This document shows, one piece after another, positions 18,765 to 28,284 of a DNA stretch of 64,000 nucleotides. The DNA is from CAVRUZ01 sp963724495. Its GTDB lineage: Bacteria; Actinomycetota; Actinomycetes; Propionibacteriales; DAIQRJ01. Both the position numbers and the translations under genes were made by a program. A model generated the notes under the pieces. The model made no database searches. It was not told where the DNA came from and worked only from the letters and a program-made list of their open reading frames with translations. The stretch covers positions 60,898 through 124,897 of the forward strand of contig CAVRUZ010000007.1 in the NCBI GenBank assembly GCA_963724495.1. The letters run 5' to 3'. Within the stretch, counting starts at the first letter, position 1. Each line of letters begins with the position of its first letter.

Positions 18765-19565
18765 ATGACTGCAACAGGCTCCCCCACGCCGTCGAACACC
18801 AGCATCATCACCGAGGACATGCGCCAGCAGTACCGCGACGAGGGGTACTTCATTCTCGAGCGGGTGGTGCCCGAGGACCACCTCGAGTTGCTCCGGTCGG
18901 TGGCCGACTTCGCGGTCGAGAAGACCGACGCGCAGATGGACGAGATGGGCGTCGACCAGATCGGCATCAACCATCGTGGGAAGCGCTACTTCAGCAACAT
19001 GATCTACAAGGACAAGCCGGAACTGCGGCAGTTCCTGTTCAGCGAGTTGATGGCCGAGATCTGCCGGGCGACCCTGGGCGACGAGGCGTACATGTTCTGG
19101 GAGCAGTACGTCATCAAGGCCGGCGACCCGGACACCACGTTCTCCTGGCACCAGGACTCCGGCTACGTGCACGAGCACCATGAGCCGTACCTCACCTGCT
19201 GGATCGCTCTCGACGACGTGACCGAGGAAAACGGGTCGGTGTACCTGCTGCCCTACTCGCGTTCGGGAATCAAGAGCTATATCAAGCACATCGAGGACCC
19301 GCGGATGGCAGACAAGGTCTGCTACTTCGGCTCCGACAAGGGTGTTCCGGTGATCGTGCCGGCGGGCTCGATCGCTGTCTTCTCGTCGGTGGTGATCCAC
19401 AGCTCCGGTGCCAACCACACCGACAAGCTCCGCCGGGTCTACCTCGCGCAGTACTCGGGCGAGGTGATCAAGCAGCACAACAGCACGGAGCCGTGGGGCT
19501 CGTTCGAGCAGTTCCTGCACGACGGCCAGATCGTGGCCGACCCCGACGCAGCTCCGTCGGGCTGA
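18765..19565 (+). CDS. Phytanoyl-CoA dioxygenase (PhyH) family Fe(II)/2-oxoglutarate oxygenase
   Basis: This non-haem iron dioxygenase of 266 residues is expected to hydroxylate a small-molecule or lipid substrate using O2 and 2-oxoglutarate. The facial-triad HxD is visible in WHQDSGYV (about residues 128-135), and the distal His with the 2-oxoglutarate-binding Arg region is in VIHSSGANHTDKLRRVYLAQYS's family block near residues 210-230. The ATG at 18765 is just after the promoter region shared with the divergent phosphoribosyltransferase. Bacterial members act on compounds from ectoine to secondary metabolites, so the substrate is open. Confidence 0.85.
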   Translation: MTATGSPTPSNTSIITEDMRQQYRDEGYFILERVVPEDHLELLRSVADFAVEKTDAQMDEMGVDQIGINHRGKRYFSNMIYKDKPELRQFLFSELMAEICRATLGDEAYMFWEQYVIKAGDPDTTFSWHQDSGYVHEHHEPYLTCWIALDDVTEENGSVYLLPYSRSGIKSYIKHIEDPRMADKVCYFGSDKGVPVIVPAGSIAVFSSVVIHSSGANHTDKLRRVYLAQYSGEVIKQHNSTEPWGSFEQFLHDGQIVADPDAAPSG

Positions 19566-19616
19566 CTGGCCCCGCACCTTTCGAGCTGGCCACTTCACCG
19601 CAGTCAGCTGGCGCTT

Positions 19617-20500
19617 TCACCTCGCCAACTGGCGGGCCACAGCCTGAAGGTTCGGGAAGTCGACGCCCTCCTGGACACAGCGCGCGAACGTCCAGTCGCG
19701 GGCACGTTCGGCGTCCAGGCCGGTCAGCTCGCTCATCCGCCGGACGAGCCCATGCGGATCCTCGATCAGCCGTCCGTCGCAGTTCAGCAGGTGCTGAAGG
19801 ACGTCGTAGTGCGGATCTCCGACGTAGGGCTTCGGGTCGATGAGCAGCCACGGCCGCCGTTGCCCGGACAAGACGTTGCCGGCATGCAGGTCGGTGCACA
19901 GCAGCACGGATCTGGTGCCGACCTGGGTAGCGCGCGGAAGACGGCCAGACCATCCCTGGCCAGGCCCGGGTCCATGGCCGTCGGCCGCTCGGCGAGCTTG
20001 TCCTCCACCTCGTCGGCCCACTCGTCGCACATCTGGCTGAGCGGGCGAAAGGAATGCTTCGCAGGCAGCGGGACCGACCAGAGGCGCAGCAGCAGGTCGG
20101 CGATCACCTCGTCCTGCTCGGGCTCCGGCCGGGTGCGGAGCTCCTGGCCGGGGATGCACCGCTCGAGGAGCAGCGACGTGGTGTCGCCGTCATGTTCGAA
20201 GGCATGCACCTCGACCGCGCCCTCGCCGCCGAACATCGCCAGACCCTCGGCCTCGTCGCGGCCCTCGGTGTGCGTCCACCCGACCTTGAGCACCAGCTGG
20301 CGTCCCTGCTCGTCGAGGACCGGGGCGACCCAGGCACAGGTGCCACCGGGCTCGAACGGCTCACCCAGGCTGAGGCCCCACCGGCCGGCGAGGTCGGCGA
20401 CCCGGGCCGGGAGTGCCGCGAGCCAGGGCTCGCGCTGCGGTCCCTCGTCGGCGATGGTCTGCGCCAGTCCGGCAGGGATCCGGATCGGGGCGGCGGGCAT
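19617..20500 (-). CDS. Aminoglycoside/hydroxyurea phosphotransferase family kinase (APH(6)-like), one-base frameshift
   Basis: The full protein is about 294 residues and matches the streptomycin 6-kinase/hydroxyurea phosphotransferase family. The first part (20500 to about 19915) has the ATP-lobe lysine in QLVLKVGW and the LLLERCIPG block. After a one-base deletion near 19914 the catalytic part continues in another frame: LLCTDLHAGNVL (Brenner motif with catalytic Asp and Asn) and LLIDPKPYVGDPHYD (metal-binding Asp). The stop is at 19617. Such kinases may inactivate streptomycin-type drugs, but chromosomal actinobacterial copies often have no shown resistance role. The gene is divergent from the SDR gene. 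Confidence 0.8.
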
Positions 20501-20596
20501 CGGCAGCTCCGTACGTCGCGTCGAAGATGGGCTATCGGGCCGGCAACGCTACGCCGCGACGGTCTTGGGACGGCCCGGCGTGGCTAGGCTCGGCGG

Positions 20597-21365
20597 ATGC
20601 CCACCGCCCTGGTCACCGGCGCCACATCTGGCATCGGAGCCGAGTTCGCCGCGCAGCTCGCCGAACGCGGCGACGACCTGGTCGTGGTCGCCCGCGACTC
20701 CGCCCGGCTCGAAGAGGTCGCGACGACACTGCCGAGACCGGCACGGCGTCGACGTCGAGGTCCTGGCCGCCGACCTCGCCAACCCCGAGGACACCGGCCG
20801 GGTGGCGGCCCGGCTGGCCGATACCGAGCGCCCCGTCGACCTGCTCGTCAACAACGCCGGGTTCGGCATGCACACCCGGCTGCTCGACGAGGGCATGACC
20901 ACCGAGATCGACACAGCCCTTGCAGTGATGGCACGGGCCGTGGTCGTGCTCGGCGGCACGGCAGGGCGGACGATGCGCACCCGCGGGCACGGCGCGATCG
21001 TGAACGTGTCCTCCACGGCCGGCTGGGTGTACCTCGGTGCCTACTCGGCGGTGAAGGCGTTCGTGACCACCTACACCGAGGGGCTCGCCCTGGAACTGCG
21101 CGGAAGCGGGGTGACCGCGACCGTGCTCTGCCCGGGATGGGTCCGCACCGAGTTCCACGAGCGGGCCGGCCTGCGCACCACCCGCATACCCGGACCCGCC
21201 TGGGTCGACGTGGGCCGGCTGGTCCACGACTGCCTGGCCGATGTGGCCCACGGACGGGTGGTCTCGATCCCCACGAAGCGGTGGCGGGTGGCGATCGCGC
21301 TCGCCGAACATGCGCCGCGCCGGGTCCTTCGATCCTTCTCCGCCAAGCTCCGCTCGGAGCGCTGA
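20597..21365 (+). CDS. Short-chain dehydrogenase/reductase (SDR), one-base frameshift
   Basis: This classical SDR is about 256 residues when restored. It starts at ATG 20597 with the coenzyme motif TGATSGIG. Near 20731 an extra base breaks the frame: the sequence should run from EEVATTL straight into RDRHGVDVEVLAADL, which is read in the other frame. From there LLVNNAGFG, the catalytic Ser region IVNVSSTAG and the YSAVK active site follow, ending at 21365. The enzyme reduces or oxidises a carbonyl/alcohol with NAD(P). It lies 66 bases upstream of an acyltransferase and an alkyl-DHAP-synthase-like gene, so a reductase step on a lipid intermediate is plausible but unproven. Confidence 0.83.
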
Positions 21366-21431
21366 CGCAGCCACCGAACGGTCGTGGCGGAGATAGGCAG
21401 GTGCGCCCGGATCGGCCAGTAGAGTCTGCGC

Positions 21432-22265
21432 GTGCCCGTCAGCCGTCGCTACACCTCTCGCCTGGCCGCCGCAGGGCGGGTGGTGTCACAGCGGGCGATC
21501 ATGCGGTCACTGGTCCGGTCGCAACTCAAGATCACCGTCAAGGGACTCGACCGGGTCCGCGACCTGTCCGGCGCGTTCGTGGTCGTGTGCAACCACACCA
21601 GCCACATCGACGCACCGCTGATCCTCGGCTCGCTCCCCCGCCGACTGGGCAATCGCATCGCCACCGGTGCGGCCGCCGACTACTTCTTCGACTCGAGGAT
21701 CCGCAACGCCTTCATCAAGGTGTTCTTCAACGGTTTCCCGATCTACCGAGGCAGCTTCCGCGATCGACGCAGTGTGGCCGGTGACCTCGTCGAGGCGGGA
21801 GTGCCGATCATGGTCTTCCCGGAGGGCACCAGGTCGCGGACGGGCGCCATCGGCCGGTTCAGCGTCGGCACTGCTGCGCTGGCGATCAGCCGGCAGATCC
21901 CGATGCTGCCGGTCGCGATCGTGGGTGCCTTCGAGGCGATGCCGCGCGGTCGCAACTGGCCGAAGCCCGGACGCCCGCCGGTGCACGCGATCTTCGGGTC
22001 GCCCATGCACGCCGAGCCGGGAGAGACGCCGCCGCAGTTCGCGGCCCGCGTCCGCGGCGCGGTACGGGCGATGTTCGACGAGGAGGCGCCCTCGATGGGA
22101 CTGCCGACCCAGGACGAGCGGGATCAGCGCATCTCGGCTTCGTCGCAGGCCGACCCGGCGAGAACCACCTCCGAGGAGGAGCTGTCCGAACCCGAGCAGC
22201 CGCCGGCGGACGAGCGCACATCGAGGGGACGACGCAAGTCGGCGACGACAGGAGAAGCACCGTGA
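21432..22265 (+). CDS. 1-acyl-glycerol-3-phosphate acyltransferase (PlsC) family protein
   Basis: This is a PlsC/LPLAT acyltransferase, 277 residues, which moves an acyl chain from CoA or ACP to a glycerol-phosphate type acceptor at the membrane. The catalytic HX4D motif is in CNHTSHIDAP (about residue 55), and the substrate motif FPEGTRSRTG (about residue 127) follows at the normal distance. The last 50 residues are an acidic, proline-rich tail outside the fold. The start is GTG 21432. Its stop overlaps the GTG start of the FAD-dependent alkyl-DHAP-synthase-like gene by four bases, tying the two functions together. Confidence 0.88.
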   Translation: MPVSRRYTSRLAAAGRVVSQRAIMRSLVRSQLKITVKGLDRVRDLSGAFVVVCNHTSHIDAPLILGSLPRRLGNRIATGAAADYFFDSRIRNAFIKVFFNGFPIYRGSFRDRRSVAGDLVEAGVPIMVFPEGTRSRTGAIGRFSVGTAALAISRQIPMLPVAIVGAFEAMPRGRNWPKPGRPPVHAIFGSPMHAEPGETPPQFAARVRGAVRAMFDEEAPSMGLPTQDERDQRISASSQADPARTTSEEELSEPEQPPADERTSRGRRKSATTGEAP

Positions 22266-23947
22266 GTGACGTCATCCAGGTCGACCAGGTCAAGCACATG
22301 AAGTGGTGGGGCTGGGGCGTCGAGGGCGTTGCCTTCCACCACGAGGACAAGCCCGCGCTCGCTGGGTTCATCCTCAGGGCGATCGGCATCGACGTCACCC
22401 AGCCGGCCATCCAGCCGATCGACTTCGACGACCTGCGCGTGCCGCCGAGCATCCTCGACGACGGACTCCGCGCCAAGCTCGTCGGCGCCGTCGGGGACGA
22501 GGCTGTCGTCACCACCGATCTCGACCGCGTGGTCCACACGTACGGCAAGAGCCTTCGCGATCTGCTGCGTCTGCGTGGGAATCAGCTGCCGCGCGTCCCG
22601 GACGTCGTCGTCTATCCGGCGAACGAGGGCCAGGTCCAGTCGGTCGTCGACGCGGTGGTGACGGCCGGCGCCGTCCTGATCCCGTTCGGCGGCGGGAGCA
22701 ACATCTCCGGCTCCCTGGAGCCACCGCCCGGTGAAGAACGCCCGGTCGTGAGCCTGGACATGGGCCGGATGAACCGCGTGCTCGACATCGACGAGGAGTC
22801 CGGCCTGGCCCGGATCGAAGCAGGTGCCCTCGGACCTGATCTCGAAGCCCAGTTGAACGAGCGCGGGTGGACCTGCGGTCACTTCCCCGATTCGTTCACG
22901 CACTCGAGCATCGGCGGTTGGGTCGCCACCCGCTCCTCGGGGATGCAGTCGGACAAGTACGGCGACATCGCCGACATCTGCCGGGGCGTCCGTGTGGTCC
23001 AGCCTGGTGGCGTGTTGGTTGCCCGGGCGCTGCCCAGCACCTCCTCCGGTCCCAGCGTGCGCGAGATGGTCCTCGGCAGCGAAGGTCGGCTCGGCGTCAT
23101 CACCGAGGTCACCGCTCAGGTCCACCGCCAGCCGGAGAACCGGGAGATTCTGGCCTACCTGTTCCCCACGTTCGACGCCGGACTTCAGGCCATGCATGAC
23201 ATCTCCGAGTCCGATGCCACGCCGTCGATCACCCGTGTCTCCGACGCCGGCGAGACCGAGTTCTCCTTCTCCACCCGGAAGGCCAGCGCCGGCCTCTCGA
23301 AGTACGTCACGAAGGCGATGATGGCCTACCTCCGGCAGCGGGGATGGGACCTCGAGAAGCTCTGTCTGTCGTTCATCGGATATGAGGGCGGCGTGGCTCA
23401 TGTGGCCCGCAACAAGGCCATCGTCGCCCGGATCATCAAGCACAACGGGGGAATCGGCATCGGCAAAGGTCCCGGCGTGCTGTACGACCAGAAGAAGTTC
23501 GACACCCCCTACATCCGGGACTTCCTTCTCGATCGCGCTGCGGCGGCCGACGTCTCGGAGACGGCCGCACCCTGGTCCCGGCTCTCCGACATGTACCACG
23601 GAGTGATGTCGGCGGCCCAGGACACCTTCGATCGGCTCGGCGTGCACGGGTGGGTGATGTGTCATCTCTCGCACAGCTACCACAGTGGTGCGTGTCTGTA
23701 CTTCACGTTCGCCTTCAAGCACGGCGACGACGCCATCGGCGAGTACGACGCGGTGAAGTCCACGATCCAGTCGGCCTTCCTCGACTACGACGGGACGCTG
23801 TCGCACCACCATGCCGTCGGAGTCGAGCACGCACCCTGGCTCGAGCAGGACATCTCCAAGCCTGGCGTGGAGATGATGAGGGGACTGTTCACGGCCGTCG
23901 ACCCGAATCACAGTCTCAACCCCGGCAAGATCAGCGGCAAGGACTGA
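22262..23947 (+). CDS. FAD-binding oxidase, alkyldihydroxyacetonephosphate synthase-like
   Basis: This FAD enzyme of 561 residues belongs to the PCMH/VAO family and closely follows the layout of alkyl-DHAP synthase: an N-terminal MKWWGWG segment, the FAD-binding block with PFGGGSNISGS (about residues 140-150), the SIGGWVATRSSGMQSDKYGD core, and a C-terminal substrate cap ending in NPGKISG. In eukaryotes and some bacteria alkyl-DHAP synthase replaces the acyl group of acyl-DHAP by a fatty alcohol to make ether lipids. Bacterial homologues are often called just FAD-binding oxidoreductase. The GTG start has AGGAGAA upstream and overlaps plsC by four bases. The role in ether-lipid formation is inference from family plus context. 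Confidence 0.85.
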   Translation: MSDVIQVDQVKHMKWWGWGVEGVAFHHEDKPALAGFILRAIGIDVTQPAIQPIDFDDLRVPPSILDDGLRAKLVGAVGDEAVVTTDLDRVVHTYGKSLRDLLRLRGNQLPRVPDVVVYPANEGQVQSVVDAVVTAGAVLIPFGGGSNISGSLEPPPGEERPVVSLDMGRMNRVLDIDEESGLARIEAGALGPDLEAQLNERGWTCGHFPDSFTHSSIGGWVATRSSGMQSDKYGDIADICRGVRVVQPGGVLVARALPSTSSGPSVREMVLGSEGRLGVITEVTAQVHRQPENREILAYLFPTFDAGLQAMHDISESDATPSITRVSDAGETEFSFSTRKASAGLSKYVTKAMMAYLRQRGWDLEKLCLSFIGYEGGVAHVARNKAIVARIIKHNGGIGIGKGPGVLYDQKKFDTPYIRDFLLDRAAAADVSETAAPWSRLSDMYHGVMSAAQDTFDRLGVHGWVMCHLSHSYHSGACLYFTFAFKHGDDAIGEYDAVKSTIQSAFLDYDGTLSHHHAVGVEHAPWLEQDISKPGVEMMRGLFTAVDPNHSLNPGKISGKD

Positions 23948-23951
23948 CCGG

Positions 23952-24749
23952 GTGACGGTGGAGTTCGCGGTACCGCCAGAGGTCGATGCCCTAGGCGAGG
24001 TCTTCGTCACGATCGCCGGTCACGACTCGGGCTGCACCTCCTACGGGGTAGCGGGACCGGATGGGACAAGGCGTTTCGTCAAGGTGGCCTTCGGATCCGA
24101 CCGCTGGCAACTGGAGCGAGCGATCCTGTTCCACGACAAGGTCTCTGCCCCACACGTCCTGCCCATGGAGGATTCCCTTGCCCTGCAGGACTCTGCCCGT
24201 CGCGGGCCTGGAGTCGGCGTCGTCTACCCCTTCCTCGACTCGACGATCCTGAACGACGCGACGCAACCTGGCGCCAAGCACCACGATGATCCCGGTTCGG
24301 CGCTGCAGCGCTTCATCGACGAGCCGACGGAGCGAATCCTCGGTGTGATCGACGCGATCGTCGACGCGCACCTGGCCATCGCCGAGCAGGGCTTCGTCGC
24401 GGTCGACTTCTACGACGGCTGCCTCATGTACGACTTCGACAGCGGGGACGTGCAACTCGTCGATCTCGACCTCTACATCGAGGGTCCGTACACGCTCACC
24501 GCCGACCGTCAGTTCGGCTCGACCCGCTTCATGGCCCCCGAGGAGTTCTGCCGCGGTGCGGTGATCGACCAGCAGACAACGGTGTTCACCCTCGGCCGCA
24601 CGGCCATGGTGTTGCTCGGTCCAGACGCCCACCGGAGGCTGGGCCTCGAGCTCTCCGACGCAGTCGACCGGGCTACCCAGCCACGGGCGGCGGACCGCTG
24701 GCCCGATGTGGCTTCGTTTGCTGCCGCGTGGCGCGCCGGCCGGGCCTGA
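23952..24749 (+). CDS. Protein kinase-like fold protein, degenerate
   Basis: This protein of 265 residues has the outline of a protein kinase domain. A likely ATP-lobe lysine is in RRFVKVAFG. The catalytic-loop position reads VAVDFYDGCL, with the catalytic Asp but no canonical Lys or Asn. The DFG position is VDLDLY, and an APE-like motif is in GSTRFMAPEEF. The activation-segment GS(T)xxxxAPE is well preserved, so the fold call is fair, but activity is uncertain. It starts 4 bases after the upstream FAD oxidase gene and is probably in the same transcript. No membrane segment or sensor domain is present. Confidence 0.7.
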   Translation: MTVEFAVPPEVDALGEVFVTIAGHDSGCTSYGVAGPDGTRRFVKVAFGSDRWQLERAILFHDKVSAPHVLPMEDSLALQDSARRGPGVGVVYPFLDSTILNDATQPGAKHHDDPGSALQRFIDEPTERILGVIDAIVDAHLAIAEQGFVAVDFYDGCLMYDFDSGDVQLVDLDLYIEGPYTLTADRQFGSTRFMAPEEFCRGAVIDQQTTVFTLGRTAMVLLGPDAHRRLGLELSDAVDRATQPRAADRWPDVASFAAAWRAGRA

Positions 24750-24814
24750 GCGAGACGACGGACCGCACGTCCTGCGTGGTGCTCGGCGCGGGCGGAAGCT
24801 GACGAGGGGGACGC

Positions 24815-26994
24815 GTGCGCTACCGACAAGGCCTGCTGCGCGGCCTGTTCATCGTCACACTCGCGGCGGTTTGGCTGGCCATCTCGGCCGTCGGTGGACA
24901 GTCGGTCGGCAAGCTCAGCGAGGTCACCACCAACGACCAGGAGAGCTTCCTCCCGCGGAGTTCGGAGTCGGTGCAGGCGCAGCGGGCGTTGCAGGCGTTC
25001 GGGGCTTCGGATCAGCTCCCTGCACTCGTCGTCATCCTCGGCCGAGACCAGGTGACCGAGGCCTTCCCGGCGAAGCCGTCGCCGGGCGACGTGCCGCCGG
25101 GGTCATTCTTCGCTCGAAGCCTGGCAGCCGACGTTCGTGTGGACGGCGCTCCACTGACGACATTGCTTGCGGACAAGGCCGTTCCGATCACGCTGAAGGC
25201 GACCGACGGGAGTGGAGTCCTCGTCGTGCTACCTCTCGAAGCGGCCGGCCTCGAGGTCGAGAACGCGGCGGGCGAGAGCCGGCTCGTGAGCGCGGTCACG
25301 GCTCTGCGAGATCAGGTGCCAGCCCTGGCACCCGGGACCGAGGTGCACGTGACCGGACCGGCGGCGTTCACGGCCGACCTGACAGCTGCGTTCGGAGGGA
25401 TCGACGGGATACTCCTGCTGGTCACTCTCGGCGCTGTCCTGGTGATCCTGCTGCTCGTCTACCGAGCGGTCGTCCTGCCTCTACTGGTCCTCCTGTCGTC
25501 GGTCGCCGGCCTTTGCCTTGCAGGCCTTGTGGTCTTCCGCCTCGCGCGGGACGGGCACCTCGTGGTGAACGGGCAGTCGCAGGGGATTCTGTTCATCCTC
25601 GTCGTCGGTGCGGGCACCGACTACGGGCTATCTGCTCGTCGTCGCGGTTCCGCGAGGAACTCCTACAGAACCCGTCGACCGTCGGCGCACTGGTCCGGGC
25701 CTGGCGAGCCTGCCTTGGCCCCATCGTCGCCTCGGCGGGGACCGTCACGCTCGGCCTGCTGTGTCTGCTCGTGGCCGACCTCAACTCCCTTCGCTCGCTC
25801 GGCCCGGTGGGTGCGATCGGGATCGGCTCGGCGCTCCTGGCGGCTCTGACCTTCCTGCCCGCGTTGCTGTTGCTCGGCCGCTGGGTGTTCTGGCCGCGGA
25901 TCCCGCGCGTGCACGGGAGTGGTCCGACTGCTGATGACCACACACCACGGCACGCAGAACCACGTCCCGGCCTGTGGCAACGGCTCGCAACGGTGCTGGA
26001 GCGCCGACCACGGCGCATCTGGGTGGTCGTGGTCCTCGTCCTCTGTGCAGGTGCCGCTGCCCTGCCGACACTGCAGGCGTCGGGGACAAGGGACGCCGAC
26101 GTGCTGTTGGGCCGACCGGACTCGGTGGTGGGCCAGGAGATAGCAACGGCCCGCTTCGCCGCCGGCGCCTCGCAGCCCATCCTGGTGGTCGCGCCGGAGG
26201 GCAGCGCCCGTGAGGTCGCGGAGCGGGCGAAGGACGCGCCCGGGGTTGTGGACGCCGCCGTGGGCCGGGAAGTGCAAGCCGGGCAGGTCATCGTGGACGT
26301 GGCTCCCACTGACCCCACTGACGCCGGCGACGTGGTGACTGCCGTCCGAAGGGCCGTCCATCCGGTCGCACCTGGTCAGGTCCTGGTGGGTGGGTCGGAG
26401 GCTCTTCGGCTGGACACCAACGACACCGCGCGTTCAGACCTCGCCCAGGTGATCCCGCTCGTCCTCGTCCTCGTCCTGATCGTGTTGACGGTGCTGCTGC
26501 GGTCAGTGGTGGCAGCACTCCTGCTGACGGTGGCCACCGTATTGTCCTTCGCCACGACCATGGGCGTCTCCGCCCTGATGTTCAACCACGTCTTCGGCTT
26601 CCCTGGCGCCGACCCGACGGTTCCCCTTCTGGGCTTCGTGTTCCTCGTTGCCCTCGGCGTCGACTACTCGATCTTCCTGATGTCGCGCGCACGCGAAGAG
26701 GTCAACCAGTTCGGCCCGATCGAGGGGGTCGGGCGTGCGCTCACCTTCACCGGCGGCGTGATCACCAGCGCAGGGGTGGTGCTGGCCGCGACCTTCGCGG
26801 CACTTGCCGTTCTCCCACTGCTGTTTCTCGCCCAGATCGCCTTCATCGTCGCCTTCGGGGTACTGCTCGACGCACTTGTCGTGCGATCCCTTCTGGTTCC
26901 GGCCCTTGCGATAGACCTCGGTCGGCACACGTGGTGGCCGTCGCGGCTGTCCCGTGCTCCCAGCCACGCTGTCGATCAGCGCCTATCCTCGTGA
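24815..26994 (+). CDS. MMPL/RND family membrane transporter, one-base frameshift
   Basis: This is an MMPL-type transporter of about 727 residues when restored, with twelve membrane helices in two repeats, each preceded by an extracellular domain. The first half (24815 to about 25630) holds the first loop and helices up to the motif GAGTDYGL. One base is missing around 25630-25650, after which the sequence continues in another frame as RFREELLQNPSTVGALVRAW to 26994. The second-half motif ALGVDYSIFLMSRAREE mirrors the first, as expected of the family. Actinobacterial MMPL proteins export lipids, glycolipids or drugs. GTG 24815 has GAGGGG upstream. Position after the lipid genes is suggestive only. 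Confidence 0.85.
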
Positions 26995-27016
26995 GCGTCG
27001 TGGAAGGAGCACCGCG

Positions 27017-28071
27017 TTGGCGAAGGTGACGCTGCAGACCATCGCCGACGTGGTTGGCGTGAGTCGGATGACGGTCTCCAATGCCTATTCGCGACCCGAC
27101 CAGCTCTCCACCGACCTGCGCGAGCGCATCCTCACCACCGCTGCCGAGCTCGGCTATGCCGGGCCGGATCCCAAAGCCCGTGCACTGGCGCGCGGCAGCA
27201 CCGGTGCGGTCGGCGTGCTGTTGACCGGCTCCATCCGCTACGCCTTCACCGACGCCATCGCGACCCAGTTCCTCGGTGCCCTCGCGCAGGAACTCGGCCC
27301 GACCGGACTCGCTCTGACGCTGCTGCCCTCGTTCGAGGTCGAGGACGTGATGCCGTCACGCGACGTCGCCATGGACGGCGCCGTCGTGTACGCGATGGAA
27401 CTCCAGTCCGAAGCCGTGCAGTGGCTGCACCGCCGAAAGCTGCCGATGGCCTATGTCGACCAGCCGCCGGAGCCCGGCACCGACTGCGTCAACATCGACG
27501 ACCGCGGTGGCGGCCGGGCCGCTGCCGAACACCTGCTGGAGCTGGGCCACCGACGCATCGGCATCATCTCCTCCGGCCTGCCGCACCCGTTCGGTCTCGT
27601 CGACGCTGGCCGATCTTCGGCCGCGCTACTACGTGACCACCGAGCGAGTCGGCGGGTGGATGGATGGTCTGGCCACCGCCGGGGTCGAACCCGGTCGTGG
27701 TGCACTCCGCCGGCAGGGTCTACGACGCAGCCCGCCTGCTGATGGCGCTGCCGAAGCGCCCGACCGGCCTGTTGTGCTTCTCCGACGCGATGGTGCACGA
27801 GGTCTACAAGGCCGCTGACGACGCAGGTCTGCGGGTTCCGGCCGACGTCTCGATCGTGGGCTTCGACGACGCCCGGTTCGCCCAGCACATGCGCCCGGCG
27901 CTCACGACGGTCGCCCAGGACGTGACCGAGAAGGGCCGGGCTGCCGCGGTGGCCCTGCGCGCGGCGATGGCGCGCAGCCTCGACCCCGTCGGCGCCCCAC
28001 CACCCCAGCACGCGATGCTGGCGACCGAGCTCGTCGTGCGCGCGAGCACCGCTCCCCCCGACCCGACCTGA
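27017..28071 (+). CDS. LacI family transcriptional regulator, two frameshifts
   Basis: This LacI/GalR regulator is about 350 residues when restored. TTG 27017 is preceded by GGAAGGAG and opens into the DNA-binding domain (LQTIADVVGVSRMTVSNAY, about residues 5-25). The periplasmic-binding-protein-like domain reads normally to about 27605, moves to a second frame (LADLRPRYYVTTERVGGWMD) until about 27690, then to a third (VVVHSAGRVYDAARLLMALP) to the stop at 28071. Conserved LacI blocks such as PADVSIVGFDDARFA are in the last frame. Two nearby indels are needed. The effector is presumably a sugar or glycoside; no sugar operon is adjacent, so it may act elsewhere, for example on the glycosidase genes upstream. 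Confidence 0.82.
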
Positions 28072-28188
28072 CCTGCTCGCTGCCGCCCGCCCCCGAAACA
28101 TGCAGGACAGGGCCGCAAAGCAGGACACAGCGGGCCATATCGGGTGGCTGAAGGCCGCCGCTGCATGTCCGGCGGCCCGCGCGGCAAG

Positions 28189-28205
28189 CGTCACCGAACG
28201 TGACG
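28189..28205. promoter_or_regulatory. Short inverted repeat upstream of the small-ORF promoter
   Basis: CGTCAC-CGAAC-GTGACG is a perfect inverted repeat with 6-base arms and a 5-base spacer. It lies about 20 bases upstream of the -35-like element that precedes the small ORFs. It could be an operator; short repeats like this also occur by chance. Confidence 0.35.
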
Positions 28206-28224
28206 GAGCACACGGTCTGCCGTC

Positions 28225-28252
28225 TTGACCGGTATAGCAACTGTGGTACTGT
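28225..28252 (+). promoter_or_regulatory. Putative promoter of the tandem small ORFs
   Basis: TTGACC (28225-28230) and TACTGT (28247-28252) are separated by 16 bases, a good match to a housekeeping promoter in this GC-rich background. The stretch is locally AT-rich and carries a direct repeat GGTATAG at 28231 and 28256 flanking the -10, which could bind a regulator. Confidence 0.5.
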
Positions 28253-28284
28253 ACTGGTATAGAACTTCGGAAGGAGGAACAAAC

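Noticed and set aside
28098..28168. Inverted copies ACATGCAG and CTGCATGT after the LacI gene
   Set aside because: The arms are 8 bases but 55 bases apart, with no extension of pairing and no T-run, so not a convincing terminator.
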